Source: Pseudomonadota bacterium
GTDB lineage: Bacteria; Pseudomonadota; Gammaproteobacteria; Burkholderiales; Burkholderiaceae_C
Direction of reading: 5' to 3'
Assembly (NCBI GenBank): GCA_023460715.1
Contig: JAEWPH010000202.1
Coordinates: 1-25,732, forward strand
Length of the DNA: 25,732 bases
Shown piece by piece: positions 16,215-24,030 of the stretch. Position numbers and translations under genes: made by a program. The notes under the pieces are model-generated. The model did not search any database and was not told where the DNA came from. It saw only the letters and a list, made by a program, of their open reading frames with translations. Positions within the stretch are counted from its first letter, which is position 1. Every line of letters starts with the position of its first letter.

Positions 16215-17168
16215 TTGGACTACCTACTCACCCTGCTCGCCAGCTATGGCGTTCTGCTCATTTTTGGTTGGGTGCTGGTGGAACAGTTGGGCGTACCGAT
16301 TCCTGCCTTCCCGGTCCTGATGGTGGCCGGTTCACTGGCTGCCAAGGGTGAACTGTCTGCGCCCCTGCTTCTGGCATCGACGGTGGGCGCATGCCTCATC
16401 GCAGACTACGCGTGGTATCTGGCCGGCAGCCGGTACGGCGGCCGCGTGCTGCGGCTGATGTGCAAGCTCTCCCTGACGCCGGATACCTGTGTCGCCCAGA
16501 CCGAGAACCTGTTTGACCGCTGGGGGGCGAAGTCGCTTTTGGTCGCGAAGTTCATTCCCGGGTTTGCATCGATCGCCACCGCCATGGCGGGCACGGTGCG
16601 GGTACGCACTGCAGCGTTTCTGGCTTATGACGCAGCCGGTGCGGCACTGTGGGCAGGCGTTGGTCTGGCCCTGGGTTGGATCTTCTCCTCCGCGATGGAA
16701 TCCGCGCTGGACACGCTGCAAGCGCTCGGAAAGTGGGGCGTGGCACTTCTCCTGGCAGGCTTGGCAGTCTACATCGCACGCAAATTCTGGTCGCGACTGA
16801 CAATCAGGCGGCAGATGCTGGTGCCCCGCATTGCGGTGGGCGAACTGCAAAACCTGCTGGACTCCAAGAAACCCCACATCGTTCTGGACGTTCGCAAGCC
16901 AGCGCTCTGGGAGCGCGAACGCATCCCAGGCGCACAGCGATTCGACGCCTCGCAGTGGGCGTCCGCGACGAACAGTCCCCACCGCACGACGCAGATCATC
17001 GTCTACTGCGACTGCCCAGCAGAAGCGTCCGCCGTGATTGTTTCCAGCCAGCTGAAACGCGCGGGTTTCCAGGTCGTCCAACCCCTGCAGGGAGGGCTGG
17101 AGGCTTGGCGCCAGGCCGGACTGGCCATCGAGAGCAGCGGGACGACTGCCGAAGCCGCTTCCGCCTGA
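16215..17168 (+). CDS. DedA family membrane protein fused to a rhodanese domain
   Basis: A 317-residue fusion. Residues 1-195 are a DedA/VTT domain with several membrane segments (YGVLLIFGWVLVEQLGVPIP, then LASTVGACLIADYAWYLAG) and the re-entrant motif VAKFIPGFASIATAMAG, where many DedA proteins have RFIPGVRT. Residues 205-305 are a cytosolic rhodanese domain (HIVLDVRKPALWERERIPGA) with active-site Cys265 in the loop YCDCPAEASA and a second Cys at 267. DedA proteins are linked to lipid scrambling and to membrane potential; rhodaneses carry persulfide sulfur. Fusions of the two are known in proteobacteria; the joint role is not established. The start is a TTG preceded by gaaagagaag; no in-frame ATG lies near. 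It stands alone, between two tRNA genes. Confidence 0.88.
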   Translation: MDYLLTLLASYGVLLIFGWVLVEQLGVPIPAFPVLMVAGSLAAKGELSAPLLLASTVGACLIADYAWYLAGSRYGGRVLRLMCKLSLTPDTCVAQTENLFDRWGAKSLLVAKFIPGFASIATAMAGTVRVRTAAFLAYDAAGAALWAGVGLALGWIFSSAMESALDTLQALGKWGVALLLAGLAVYIARKFWSRLTIRRQMLVPRIAVGELQNLLDSKKPHIVLDVRKPALWERERIPGAQRFDASQWASATNSPHRTTQIIVYCDCPAEASAVIVSSQLKRAGFQVVQPLQGGLEAWRQAGLAIESSGTTAEAASA

Positions 17169-17313
17169 AACTCCACCCATAGGAAGCAGCCTGCGAACAA
17201 TGCGGGTCACCCTTTCCCACCATAGGAAGGAGCAGACCGCAAGCATCTGCGCATGGCAGACGGGTCGAGCACAAGCCGCGTGGTCCCCCACACCGTCACC
17301 ATACCTCAGGCCG

Positions 17314-17493
17314 TCAACTTCGCGCGCGCCGCGCGGCGGCAAGCTCTTCCAGCACCTCCTCCACCGCCCGCCGGTACTCGGGTGTCAGCCCATCCGTAGC
17401 CAGTTCCTTTTCGTGAAAGTGCTCGCGACGGGGGTCCGCCACCAAATCCCGGATCACAATGCCTTTGAGCTTGAGATAAATCGCCTCGTCCAT
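17314..17493 (-). CDS. small conserved-looking protein of unknown function (59 aa)
   Basis: A 59-codon gene too short for usual length cut-offs. The ATG at 17493 follows a strong Shine-Dalgarno (ggaggag, 4 bases before the ATG). The protein starts MDEAIYLKLKGIVIRDL and ends in a charged amphipathic helix (YRRAVEEVLEELAAARRARS). It contains PRREHFHEKE in the middle, has no signal peptide or membrane segment, and is strongly charged. Third codon positions are mostly G or C, as in its neighbours. I do not recognise a family. The longer overlapping frame at 17306-17566 is judged a shadow over this part because it turns into Gly/Arg-rich nonsense. Confidence 0.7.
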   Translation of the reverse strand: MDEAIYLKLKGIVIRDLVADPRREHFHEKELATDGLTPEYRRAVEEVLEELAAARRARS

Positions 17494-17642
17494 TGCACTC
17501 CTCCGTTATCTCGACGGCTGCATGATCGGGCAAAAAGGCGCGGTTGCGCACCTGTACCGCAAACACCTCATCGCCCGCACCGAGTCGCTGCCGGCGAACC
17601 CATCCGCTTCAGGCCCAGGACACACCTTCTCAGCGGAAAAGA

Positions 17643-17670
17643 AAAAAGCCGCTTGAAGAAGCGGCTTTTT
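17643..17670. terminator. bidirectional intrinsic terminator after tRNA-Lys
   Basis: A perfect 12-bp stem, aaaaagccgctt / aagcggcttttt, with a gaag tetraloop, giving runs of T on both strands. On the minus strand it lies 8 bases beyond the tRNA-Lys 3' end and so terminates that transcript. It also insulates the small gene at 17314-17493 from tRNA read-through. Confidence 0.9.
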
Positions 17671-17678
17671 GAAGAGGG

Positions 17679-17754
17679 TGGTAGGACGTACTGGGGTCGA
17701 ACCAGTGACCAACGGATTAAAAGTCCGCTGCTCTACCAACTGAGCTAACGTCCC
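17679..17754 (-). tRNA. tRNA-Lys (anticodon TTT)
   Basis: A 76-nt tRNA with encoded CCA. On the minus strand: acceptor GGGACGT, D-arm GCTCAGTTGGTAGAGC, anticodon stem-loop with CTTTTAA (anticodon at 17719-17721), T-arm ACTGG/CCAGT with TTCGACC. The 3' acceptor strand reads ACGTCCT, so the terminal pair is G1-U72, a wobble rather than Watson-Crick. All other stem pairs are regular. Confidence 0.96.
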
Positions 17755-17791
17755 ACTGCATCAGCACTTTCGTGCTGCAGCAAAGCCTGTG

Positions 17792-17797
17792 AGTATA
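17792..17797 (-). promoter_or_regulatory. probable -10 box of the tRNA-Lys promoter
   Basis: TATACT on the minus strand, 38 bases before the tRNA. The -35 region is not recognisable. The leader would contain a small hairpin (cagcac/gtgctg, 17762-17777). Confidence 0.4.
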
Positions 17798-17805
17798 GCG
17801 TGCTT

Positions 17806-18612
17806 TTACCGCGCTCCGGCCAAGCGATCGAACACCCAGCCCGCTGCACACTGGCCGAAAGTGGCGGTCACCGAAACGACGGAGCCGTAACCATGACAGT
17901 TCAGCGTGCCATCCCCCGCGTCAATCTGGCAGGAGGCATGCGGCGCCGCGACGGCCTCGCGGCTGAAAACGCAAGCGACTTTGATCGCCTTGCCTTCCTT
18001 GGGCGCACCGTGCTGTTTGCGCAGCCGGTAGCGAACTTGAGCGAGCAGCGGGTCATGCGTGGTCTGCGACAGGTCGTCGATGTCCACCTTGTGGGCCCAG
18101 CGCTTGCCGCCGGCGGCGCCTACGGCGATGAACGGCGTCTTGGTACGGAGGCTCCACGCTGCCATCGCGACCTTGGCGCGCACCTGGTCGCAGGCGTCGA
18201 TGACGGCATCCACGGGCGCGGGCAGCACGGCCGGCCAGTTGGACTCGGTGACGAAATCGTCGACGCAGTGCACCACGCAATCCGGGTTGATGAGGCGGAT
18301 GCGGTCGCGCATGGCGTCGATCTTGGCTTGGCCGAGCGTGTCGGTGGTCGCGTGGATCTGGCGATTGACGTTGGACTCGGCGACATGGTCCATGTCGATG
18401 AGCGTGAGGCGCCCCACGCCACTGCGGGCTAGCGCTTCCACAGCCCACGAGCCCACGCCGCCGATTCCGACGACCGCCACATGGGCCCTACGGATGCGCG
18501 CGGCACCTTCCACGCCATACAGGCGCGCCAGACCACCGAAGCGGCGCTCCGGATCGAAAAAGCCAGCGGATTCGCTGGCTTGGGCATCGGCCGGGGGTAA
18601 GGTGCTTGTCAC
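17806..18612 (-). CDS. tcdA: tRNA threonylcarbamoyladenosine dehydratase TcdA (CsdL)
   Basis: A 268-residue E1-like (ThiF/MoeB family) enzyme that uses ATP to cyclise t6A37 of ANN-decoding tRNAs to ct6A. An N-terminal segment FFDPERRFGGLARLYG precedes the Rossmann motif VAVVGIGGVGSWAVEALARS (about residues 44-63) and LTLIDMDHVAESNVNRQIHA (about 68-87). VIDACDQVRAKVAM, AVGAAGGKRWAHKVDIDDL and NCHGYGSVVSVTATFG follow, all typical of TcdA. The GTG at 18612 is chosen because its first two bases form a GTGA overlap with the cpoB stop; longer upstream frames would overlap cpoB extensively. Last gene of the tolB-pal-cpoB-tcdA series and just upstream of tRNA-Lys, itself an ANN-decoding t6A-type tRNA. 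Confidence 0.93.
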   Translation of the reverse strand: MTSTLPPADAQASESAGFFDPERRFGGLARLYGVEGAARIRRAHVAVVGIGGVGSWAVEALARSGVGRLTLIDMDHVAESNVNRQIHATTDTLGQAKIDAMRDRIRLINPDCVVHCVDDFVTESNWPAVLPAPVDAVIDACDQVRAKVAMAAWSLRTKTPFIAVGAAGGKRWAHKVDIDDLSQTTHDPLLAQVRYRLRKQHGAPKEGKAIKVACVFSREAVAAPHASCQIDAGDGTLNCHGYGSVVSVTATFGQCAAGWVFDRLAGAR

Positions 18613-19382
18613 TTCAGACGCGACAGGCGCTCCTTGGCAGCGGCAGCGGCCTCGGACTGGGGATAGGCCTTCAGAAGATCCTCCAGCGTCTTGCGGGCGC
18701 CGCGGGTGTCCTTCAGCTCGATCTGGCAATTGGCGATCGACAGTGCCGCTTCGGGAGCGCGTGCGTGGTCGGGCGCCGCGGACAGCAAGGAACGGAAGTT
18801 ATTGATGGCTTCCTTGTAGTCGCGGGTCGCGTACTGCGCGTTGCCCAGCCAGAACCGCGCCGAGGGCACGTAGCCGCTGGACGGATACTGCCGCACGAAG
18901 TTGGTGAACAGCGGCACGGAGTCGCCGAAAGCACCCGTGCGGAAGACTGCCAACGCGGCTTCGAAGTCGCGCTTCTCGGCCGGGTCCGCCTGGAACTCGC
19001 GCCCATCCACGTTCACCTTCAAGGGTTCGAACCGGCGCAGGCGCTCGTCCATACCCTGTGCGATGTCCTTCTGGCGGCTCTGCAGGTCGCTCACATCCTT
19101 GCGCAGCTGTTCGTTCTGTCCGCGGAGATTGGCCTGCTCCACGCGCAGCGCCTCGATCTGCGTTTGCAGGTCGAGGAGGCTGCGGCGCAGCTGGGAGGTC
19201 TCATCTCCGGAACGCTGGCCCGACTGCTGCAACGCATCGACGCGCTGGCGCAGTTCGAGGATGGCGCGGCGTGCCTCGTCATCCTCGAACAGGGCGGCCT
19301 GGCTCGCAGGCGCCCAGCAGGCGAACACGGCGACTGCCAGGGCGGCAATCGCATGGTGGCGAGAGAGGATGCGAGCGCTCAT
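18609..19382 (-). CDS. cpoB: cell division coordinator CpoB (YbgF)
   Basis: A 257-residue periplasmic protein. A signal peptide (HHAIAALAVAVFACWAPASQ, then AALF) is followed by a coiled coil (about residues 30-110: ILELRQRVDALQQSG, LRRSLLDLQTQIEALRVEQ) used for trimerisation. TPR repeats fill the C-terminal half (FEAALAVFRTGAFGDSVPLF, ARFWLGNAQYATRDYKEAIN). CpoB links the Tol-Pal machine to PBP1B during septal peptidoglycan synthesis. The ATG at 19382 shares its A with the pal stop codon (TGATG), indicating translational coupling. A 3-base-earlier TTG is less likely. Confidence 0.94.
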   Translation of the reverse strand: MSARILSRHHAIAALAVAVFACWAPASQAALFEDDEARRAILELRQRVDALQQSGQRSGDETSQLRRSLLDLQTQIEALRVEQANLRGQNEQLRKDVSDLQSRQKDIAQGMDERLRRFEPLKVNVDGREFQADPAEKRDFEAALAVFRTGAFGDSVPLFTNFVRQYPSSGYVPSARFWLGNAQYATRDYKEAINNFRSLLSAAPDHARAPEAALSIANCQIELKDTRGARKTLEDLLKAYPQSEAAAAAKERLSRLK

Positions 19383-19924
19383 CAACGGTAGGACAGTTCA
19401 GCGCGGCGGTTTTGCGCGTAGGCATCTTCCGAGCTGCCTTGCACGGCCGGCTTTTCCTTGCCGAAGCTCACGGCTTCCATCTGGCTGTCCTGCACGCCCA
19501 GTAGGCCCAGTGCGCGGCGCACGGCCTCGGCACGCTTTTGGCCCAGGGCCAGGTTGTACTCACGGCCGCCGCGATCATCGGTGTGGCCTTCGATCATGAC
19601 CTTGCGGCTGGGCACGGCCTTGATGAAACGGGCGTGGGCGTCAATGACCGACTGGGCTTCAGGCTTGATGACGTAGCTGTCGTAGTCGAAGTACACGATG
19701 CGCGCCACGCCCACGGGGCCCTGGCCGTCGCGTGCAGACTGGCTCAGGTCCACGGGAGCCACGCCGCTTTGGCTGGTGCCGCCGGCATTCGCGCCCGCAT
19801 TGGTGGACGTTGCACCCTTGTCCTCGACGGGCGTGTCTTCCAGCTTGACGCCGGAGCTGCAGCCGGCCATCAGGGCGACCATGGTAAGGGCGAGGGACGC
19901 GCGCTTGAACTTCGAATTCATCAT
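19382..19924 (-). CDS. pal: peptidoglycan-associated lipoprotein Pal
   Basis: A 180-residue outer-membrane lipoprotein. The lipobox LMAGC puts the acylated Cys at residue 22. A Gly/Asn/Ala/Ser-rich linker leads to an OmpA-like peptidoglycan-binding domain (about 75-180) with IVYFDYDSYVIKPEAQ, MIEGHTDDRGGREYNLALG and RRAEAVRR-type helices. It anchors the outer membrane to the wall and works with TolB. The Shine-Dalgarno aggag lies 7 bases before the first of two successive ATGs. It is 51 bp downstream of tolB. Confidence 0.97.
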   Translation of the reverse strand: MMNSKFKRASLALTMVALMAGCSSGVKLEDTPVEDKGATSTNAGANAGGTSQSGVAPVDLSQSARDGQGPVGVARIVYFDYDSYVIKPEAQSVIDAHARFIKAVPSRKVMIEGHTDDRGGREYNLALGQKRAEAVRRALGLLGVQDSQMEAVSFGKEKPAVQGSSEDAYAQNRRAELSYR

Positions 19925-19975
19925 TTAAATTCTCCTGTCGATTTGGTATTCAAAAAGCAAAAAAGGTTTCTGGGC

Positions 19976-21301
19976 TCACTGCTGTTTCTGGAACGGGCCC
20001 CAGTCGGGTTCCCGGATGTCTCCACTCTGACCGGCCAGCCGTGCCTTGATCTTGCCGTCCAGCGTGGTGGTCATGAGGGCCTCACGGCCTTGCTGCTGGG
20101 TGGCATAGACGATCAGCCGGCTGTTGGGTGCGAAGCTGGGGTTTTCATCACGCGTCGTGTCCGTCACGGCGGTCACCGTGCCGGACTTCAGGTCCATCAC
20201 GTGGAGCTTGAAGGCACCGCCCACCCGGGAGATGTAGGCCAACCACTGGCCGTCGGGGCTGATACTGGGCGAGATGTTGTAGGAACCGGTGAAGGTCACG
20301 CGCTCGGCACCGCCGCCGCTGGTGCCGACCTTGTAGATCTGGGGCGCGCCGCCGCGGTCGCTGACGAAGTAGATGCTGCGGCCATCGCTGGAGAACACCG
20401 GCTCGGTGTCGATGCCTCCGCTCTGCATCAGGCGGCGGGGCTCGCCGCCATTGGCGTCGATGGTGTAGAGCTGCGAGCCACCATCACGGCTGAGCGTGAC
20501 CGCCAGCGTGCGCCCGTCGGGCGACCAGGCGGGTGCGCTGTTGGAGCCGCGGAAGTTGGCGATCAGGCGGCGCCGTCCCGTGGACACGTCGTGCACGTAC
20601 ACGACCGGCTTGCGGGACTCGAACGACACGTAGGCCAGCTGGCCGCCCGTAGGCGACCAGGCGGGCGAGATGATGGGCTCGGGGCTGGACAGCGCGGACT
20701 GCGCGTTCTCGCCGTCGGCATCTGCCACCCACAGGCTGTAGCGGCTGCCGGCCTTGGTCACGTAGGCGATGCGGGTGGAGAACACACCGCGCTCGCCGGT
20801 GAGCTTTTCGTAGATGAAGTCGGCGATGCGGTGGGCCACCAGGCGCAGGTCGGCCTGGGTGACCACGAAGCTCTGCCCTCCCAGGTCCTGGCCCTTGACG
20901 ACGTCCCACAGGCGAAAGCGAACGTCGTAGCGCCCGTCAGCCAAGCGGCTGACGCTGCCGGAGGCCAGCGAATCAGCCTTCTTCTGCCGCCACAGGGCGA
21001 CGTCGGGGCGGGAGGATTCGTCGAGCTGCGCATCCGATGCGTCCACGCCGACGAACTGGCCGCTGCGCTCCAGGTCGGCCTGCACGATGGCGGAGATCTT
21101 CTGCGGGGATTGCGCCTCGCCGCGGAACGGCGCGATGGCGATCGGCAGCTGCGTCAGGCCGACGCCCTTGATCTCGACGCGGAACTGCGCCAAGGCAGGC
21201 AGTGCGGAGCTGGCGGCGAGGGCCGTGACGGCGTGCCGTCGGGACAGGTGCGGAAGCACGGTGGAGAGAGAGGGAAATGAGGGAGTTCGGTCAATAGTCA
21301 T
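19976..21301 (-). CDS. tolB: Tol-Pal system beta-propeller protein TolB
   Basis: A 441-residue periplasmic protein. An N-terminal export signal ([20 protein letters not shown]) is followed by the TolB N-domain ([40 protein letters not shown]) and a six-bladed propeller built from repeats such as [46 protein letters not shown] and [15 protein letters not shown]. It binds Pal and, in other bacteria, TolA. The ATG at 21301 has only a poor ribosome binding site, but no better in-frame start lies near. In many bacteria tolB follows tolQRA; here it starts the series and diverges from msbA. Confidence 0.96.
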   Translation of the reverse strand: MTIDRTPSFPSLSTVLPHLSRRHAVTALAASSALPALAQFRVEIKGVGLTQLPIAIAPFRGEAQSPQKISAIVQADLERSGQFVGVDASDAQLDESSRPDVALWRQKKADSLASGSVSRLADGRYDVRFRLWDVVKGQDLGGQSFVVTQADLRLVAHRIADFIYEKLTGERGVFSTRIAYVTKAGSRYSLWVADADGENAQSALSSPEPIISPAWSPTGGQLAYVSFESRKPVVYVHDVSTGRRRLIANFRGSNSAPAWSPDGRTLAVTLSRDGGSQLYTIDANGGEPRRLMQSGGIDTEPVFSSDGRSIYFVSDRGGAPQIYKVGTSGGGAERVTFTGSYNISPSISPDGQWLAYISRVGGAFKLHVMDLKSGTVTAVTDTTRDENPSFAPNSRLIVYATQQQGREALMTTTLDGKIKARLAGQSGDIREPDWGPFQKQQ

Positions 21302-21424
21302 TGGTAACCATCGAATAACCGTACAAAGGCCGGTAACAGGAGCCCTGCATGTTACACATAGCCTAGGCCGGCCTGTGACAAACTGTGCTGAGCTGCAATA
21401 GCCGAAACGTAGAATCCGCCTCTC

Positions 21425-23212
21425 ATGCAATTCCCGAATCATAGCGCTGCGCAGCAGCCCCAGGCGGGTTCCACCGCATCTCTTTCCCTTCTGCAGCGCA
21501 TTCGCCGCCTGCACGTCTACTTCGGGCACCAGCGGCTGGCCTGGACCATTGCCGTGTGCGCCACGCTGGTCGCGGCGATCACCGAACCGCTGATCCCTGC
21601 CCTGCTAAAGCCCCTGCTCGACCAGGGGTTCACCGAGGGTTCGCTCAAGCTGTGGATGGTCCCGCTCGCCATCGTCGGCGTGTTCATCGTGCGCGGGCTG
21701 GCGCAGTTCTCCGGCCAGTACGCGCTCGCACGCATCGCCAACGAGGGCATGCTGAAGCTGCGCGAGGCGCTGTTCCAGAGGCTGCTGGCGGCCGAGATGA
21801 ACCTGTTCGGCAAGCAGTCTGCGAGTGCGCTGTCGAACACCGTGGTGTACGAGGTGCAGACCGGGTTCCAGTCGCTGGTGCAGGCCCTGCTCGGGCTCTC
21901 GCGCGACGGGTTCACGCTGATCGCGCTGCTGGGCTACCTGCTGTACCTGAACTGGCAGCTGACGCTGATCGTGGCCGTGATGGTGCCCGGCGTGGGCTGG
22001 ATCATGAAGACGCTGTCGCGGCGGCTGTACGGGCTGACGAAGAGCAGCCAGCAGGCCACCGACGACCTCGCCTACGTGGTGGAAGAGAACGTGCTGGCCC
22101 ACCGCATGGTGCGCCTGCACGGCGCGCAGGAGGGCCAGGCCCACCGCTTCGCCCAGCTGAGCCACAGCCTGCGCCGCCTGGCCATCAAGTCGACCATTGC
22201 GTCCGCCGCGATGACGCCGCTCACGCAGCTGCTGGCGGCCGGCGCCCTGTCGGCGGTGATCTGCATCGCGCTGTGGCAGAGCCAGGGCGCGGGCACCAAG
22301 GACGTGACGGTCGGCGGCTTTGCCTCTTTCATCGCCGCCATGCTGATGCTGGTGGCGCCCATCCGCCGCCTGGCCGACGTGGCCAACCCCATCACGCGCG
22401 GCGTGGCGGCGCTGGAGCGCGGCCTGGCGCTGCTGGGCGACACGCGCCCGGAAGACAGCGGCAGCCACCGCGTGGCGCGGGCCGAGGGCGCCCTGAGCCT
22501 GCGCGGCGTGACGGTGGCCTTCGAGGCCGACCAGGCGCCTGCGCTGGACGCCATTGCGCTGGACATCCGCCCCGGCGAGATCGTGGCGCTGGTCGGGCCG
22601 TCAGGCGCCGGCAAGACCACGCTGGTCAATCTGCTGCCCCGCTTCCTCAAGCCGACGTCGGGCGAGATCCTGCTCGACGGTGTCGCCATCGAGCAATGGG
22701 ACCTGGGCTGCCTGCGCGCGCAGTTCGCCATGGTCAGCCAGGATGTGGTGATGTTCAACGACACCATCGCCGCCAACGTGGCGCTGGGCGCCCCCGTCGA
22801 CGAGGCGCGGGTCCAGGCCTGCCTGGACGCGGCCAATCTGGCGGCGCACGTGGCGTCGCTGCCGCAGGGCATGCTCACGGTGGTGGGGCACAACGCGACG
22901 CAGTTGTCGGGCGGCCAGCGCCAGCGCCTGGCCATCGCCCGCGCGCTGTACAAGGACGCGCCCATCCTCATCCTCGACGAGGCCACGTCGGCGCTGGATA
23001 CCGAGTCCGAGCGGCTGGTGCAGGAGGCCCTGCAGCGGCTGATGCGCGGGCGCACGACGCTGGTGATCGCCCACCGGCTGTCCACCATCGAGCATGCCGA
23101 CCGGGTGGTGGTGATGGAGCGCGGCCGCATCGCCGAACAGGGCTCCCACGCCGAGCTGATGGCCAGCGGCGGCCTGTACGCCCGACTGCAGGCACGCTCG
23201 AACGTTCACTAA
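21425..23212 (+). CDS. msbA: lipid A export ATP-binding/permease protein MsbA
   Basis: A 595-residue half-transporter that flips lipid A-core across the inner membrane. The membrane domain covers about residues 35-330 ([57 protein letters not shown]). The ABC domain follows, with Walker [10 protein letters not shown] (391-399, Lys397), signature [16 protein letters not shown], Walker [17 protein letters not shown] and switch His in [12 protein letters not shown]. Membrane helix wording ([20 protein letters not shown]) fits MsbA rather than other ABC exporters. The ATG at 21425 lacks a clear Shine-Dalgarno. It is divergent from tolB and followed at once by an 80-bp palindrome. Confidence 0.94.
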   Translation: MQFPNHSAAQQPQAGSTASLSLLQRIRRLHVYFGHQRLAWTIAVCATLVAAITEPLIPALLKPLLDQGFTEGSLKLWMVPLAIVGVFIVRGLAQFSGQYALARIANEGMLKLREALFQRLLAAEMNLFGKQSASALSNTVVYEVQTGFQSLVQALLGLSRDGFTLIALLGYLLYLNWQLTLIVAVMVPGVGWIMKTLSRRLYGLTKSSQQATDDLAYVVEENVLAHRMVRLHGAQEGQAHRFAQLSHSLRRLAIKSTIASAAMTPLTQLLAAGALSAVICIALWQSQGAGTKDVTVGGFASFIAAMLMLVAPIRRLADVANPITRGVAALERGLALLGDTRPEDSGSHRVARAEGALSLRGVTVAFEADQAPALDAIALDIRPGEIVALVGPSGAGKTTLVNLLPRFLKPTSGEILLDGVAIEQWDLGCLRAQFAMVSQDVVMFNDTIAANVALGAPVDEARVQACLDAANLAAHVASLPQGMLTVVGHNATQLSGGQRQRLAIARALYKDAPILILDEATSALDTESERLVQEALQRLMRGRTTLVIAHRLSTIEHADRVVVMERGRIAEQGSHAELMASGGLYARLQARSNVH

Positions 23213-23216
23213 AAAC

Positions 23217-23296
23217 ATAGCAGCTGGCGCTTGCCCAGGCTGCTTTTGCGGCTTACGGAAGCCTCAAACGCGGTTCTGGCAAGCGCAAGCTGCTAT
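23217..23296. repeat. 80-bp imperfect palindrome made of two inverted repeat copies (copy D)
   Basis: The outer 19 bases atagcagctggcgcttgcc pair with 23278-23296 at 18 of 19 positions; across 38-base arms about 30 pair, around the centre acgg (23255-23258). Each arm resembles the dispersed repeat of copies A and B (gatagctg..tgcgct). On the minus strand the outer stem runs into atgTTTTT (23211-23215), so it could end the tatD-ankyrin transcript as well as stand at the msbA 3' end. Confidence 0.7.
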
Positions 23297-23313
23297 CAAT
23301 TTCTTACAATTGA

Positions 23314-23334
23314 GGCGCGCAGGCGGTGCGCGCC
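23314..23334. other. GC-rich hairpin downstream of the ankyrin gene
   Basis: GGCGCGC and GCGCGCC pair perfectly around a 7-nt loop, starting 6 bases beyond the ankyrin stop. No T run follows on either strand; it may act with the palindrome at 23217-23296 in 3'-end formation or RNA stability. Confidence 0.45.
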
Positions 23335-23340
23335 CTTCCC

Positions 23341-24030
23341 TCACCACGTACTGCGGGCGGCAGGCTGGCGCTGCCGGGCAGCCGCGGTCACCAGATCCAC
23401 CATATCCTGCCGCTGCGCCTGGCGCGCGAAGTCGGCTGCCGTCAGGCCCAGCTGGTTCTTGAGCGTCGGGTCGGCCCCTTCGCGCACCAGCAGGCGGGCC
23501 GATTCGCCCGTGCCGTAGCGCACCGCCATCATCAGCGGCGTGGTGCCGTTGGGCGAGCCGGCGTCGATGAAGGCGTAGTGCTCCAGCAGCAGCGTGATCA
23601 TGGCCGGGGCGTTGTCGGTGGTGCACGATGCCGCGTAGTGCAGCGGCGTCCAGCCGGTCTTGTTGACGTCGGCGTCCTTGGCGATGAGCGCGCGCGCCGC
23701 AGGCAGGTTGCCCTTGATGGCGGCCATCATCAGCGGACTCTCGTCCTGCGCATTGCGCGCTTCCACCTGCACGCCGCGCGCCTGCAGGATGGCCTGGAAG
23801 GCCGACATGGACTCCAGGCTGAGCGCCAGCGTCAGGCCCACCTGGCCCTTGGCGTCCCGGGTGTTGGGATCGAAACCGCGGCGCAGCAGCGCCGTGATGG
23901 CATCGCCCTGGTCGCGCACGATGGCCGTGAAGTAATCCTCGTAAGCGCCGGCGTGGGCGCAGCCAGTGGTGCTGGCTCCCACGCCCGCCAGGGCGAGCCA
24001 GGCCAGGGCCCGGCGTCGTTGCATCGTCAT
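23341..24030 (-). CDS. exported ankyrin-repeat protein
   Basis: A 229-residue protein. The N-terminus ([20 protein letters not shown], then GCAHAG) is a signal sequence; the Cys after STTG could be lipidated, but the site departs from the usual lipobox. About five ankyrin repeats fill the rest ([91 protein letters not shown]). It probably binds protein partners in the periplasm; target unknown. The ATG overlaps the tatD stop by four bases (ATGA), so it is translated from the tatD message. This tatD-ankyrin pairing is, as I recall, usual in Comamonadaceae. Confidence 0.87.
   Translation of the reverse strand: MTMQRRRALAWLALAGVGASTTGCAHAGAYEDYFTAIVRDQGDAITALLRRGFDPNTRDAKGQVGLTLALSLESMSAFQAILQARGVQVEARNAQDESPLMMAAIKGNLPAARALIAKDADVNKTGWTPLHYAASCTTDNAPAMITLLLEHYAFIDAGSPNGTTPLMMAVRYGTGESARLLVREGADPTLKNQLGLTAADFARQAQRQDMVDLVTAAARQRQPAARSTW

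Noticed and set aside
17174..17235. Short direct repeat (ccaccataggaag-like, at about 17175 and 17217)
   Set aside because: Only about 13 bases, two copies, no further structure; probably chance.
17306..17566. 86-codon minus-strand frame overlapping the 59-aa gene
   Set aside because: Its C-terminal half is a shadow of the better-supported 59-aa frame; only the upstream part was kept as a low-interest observation.
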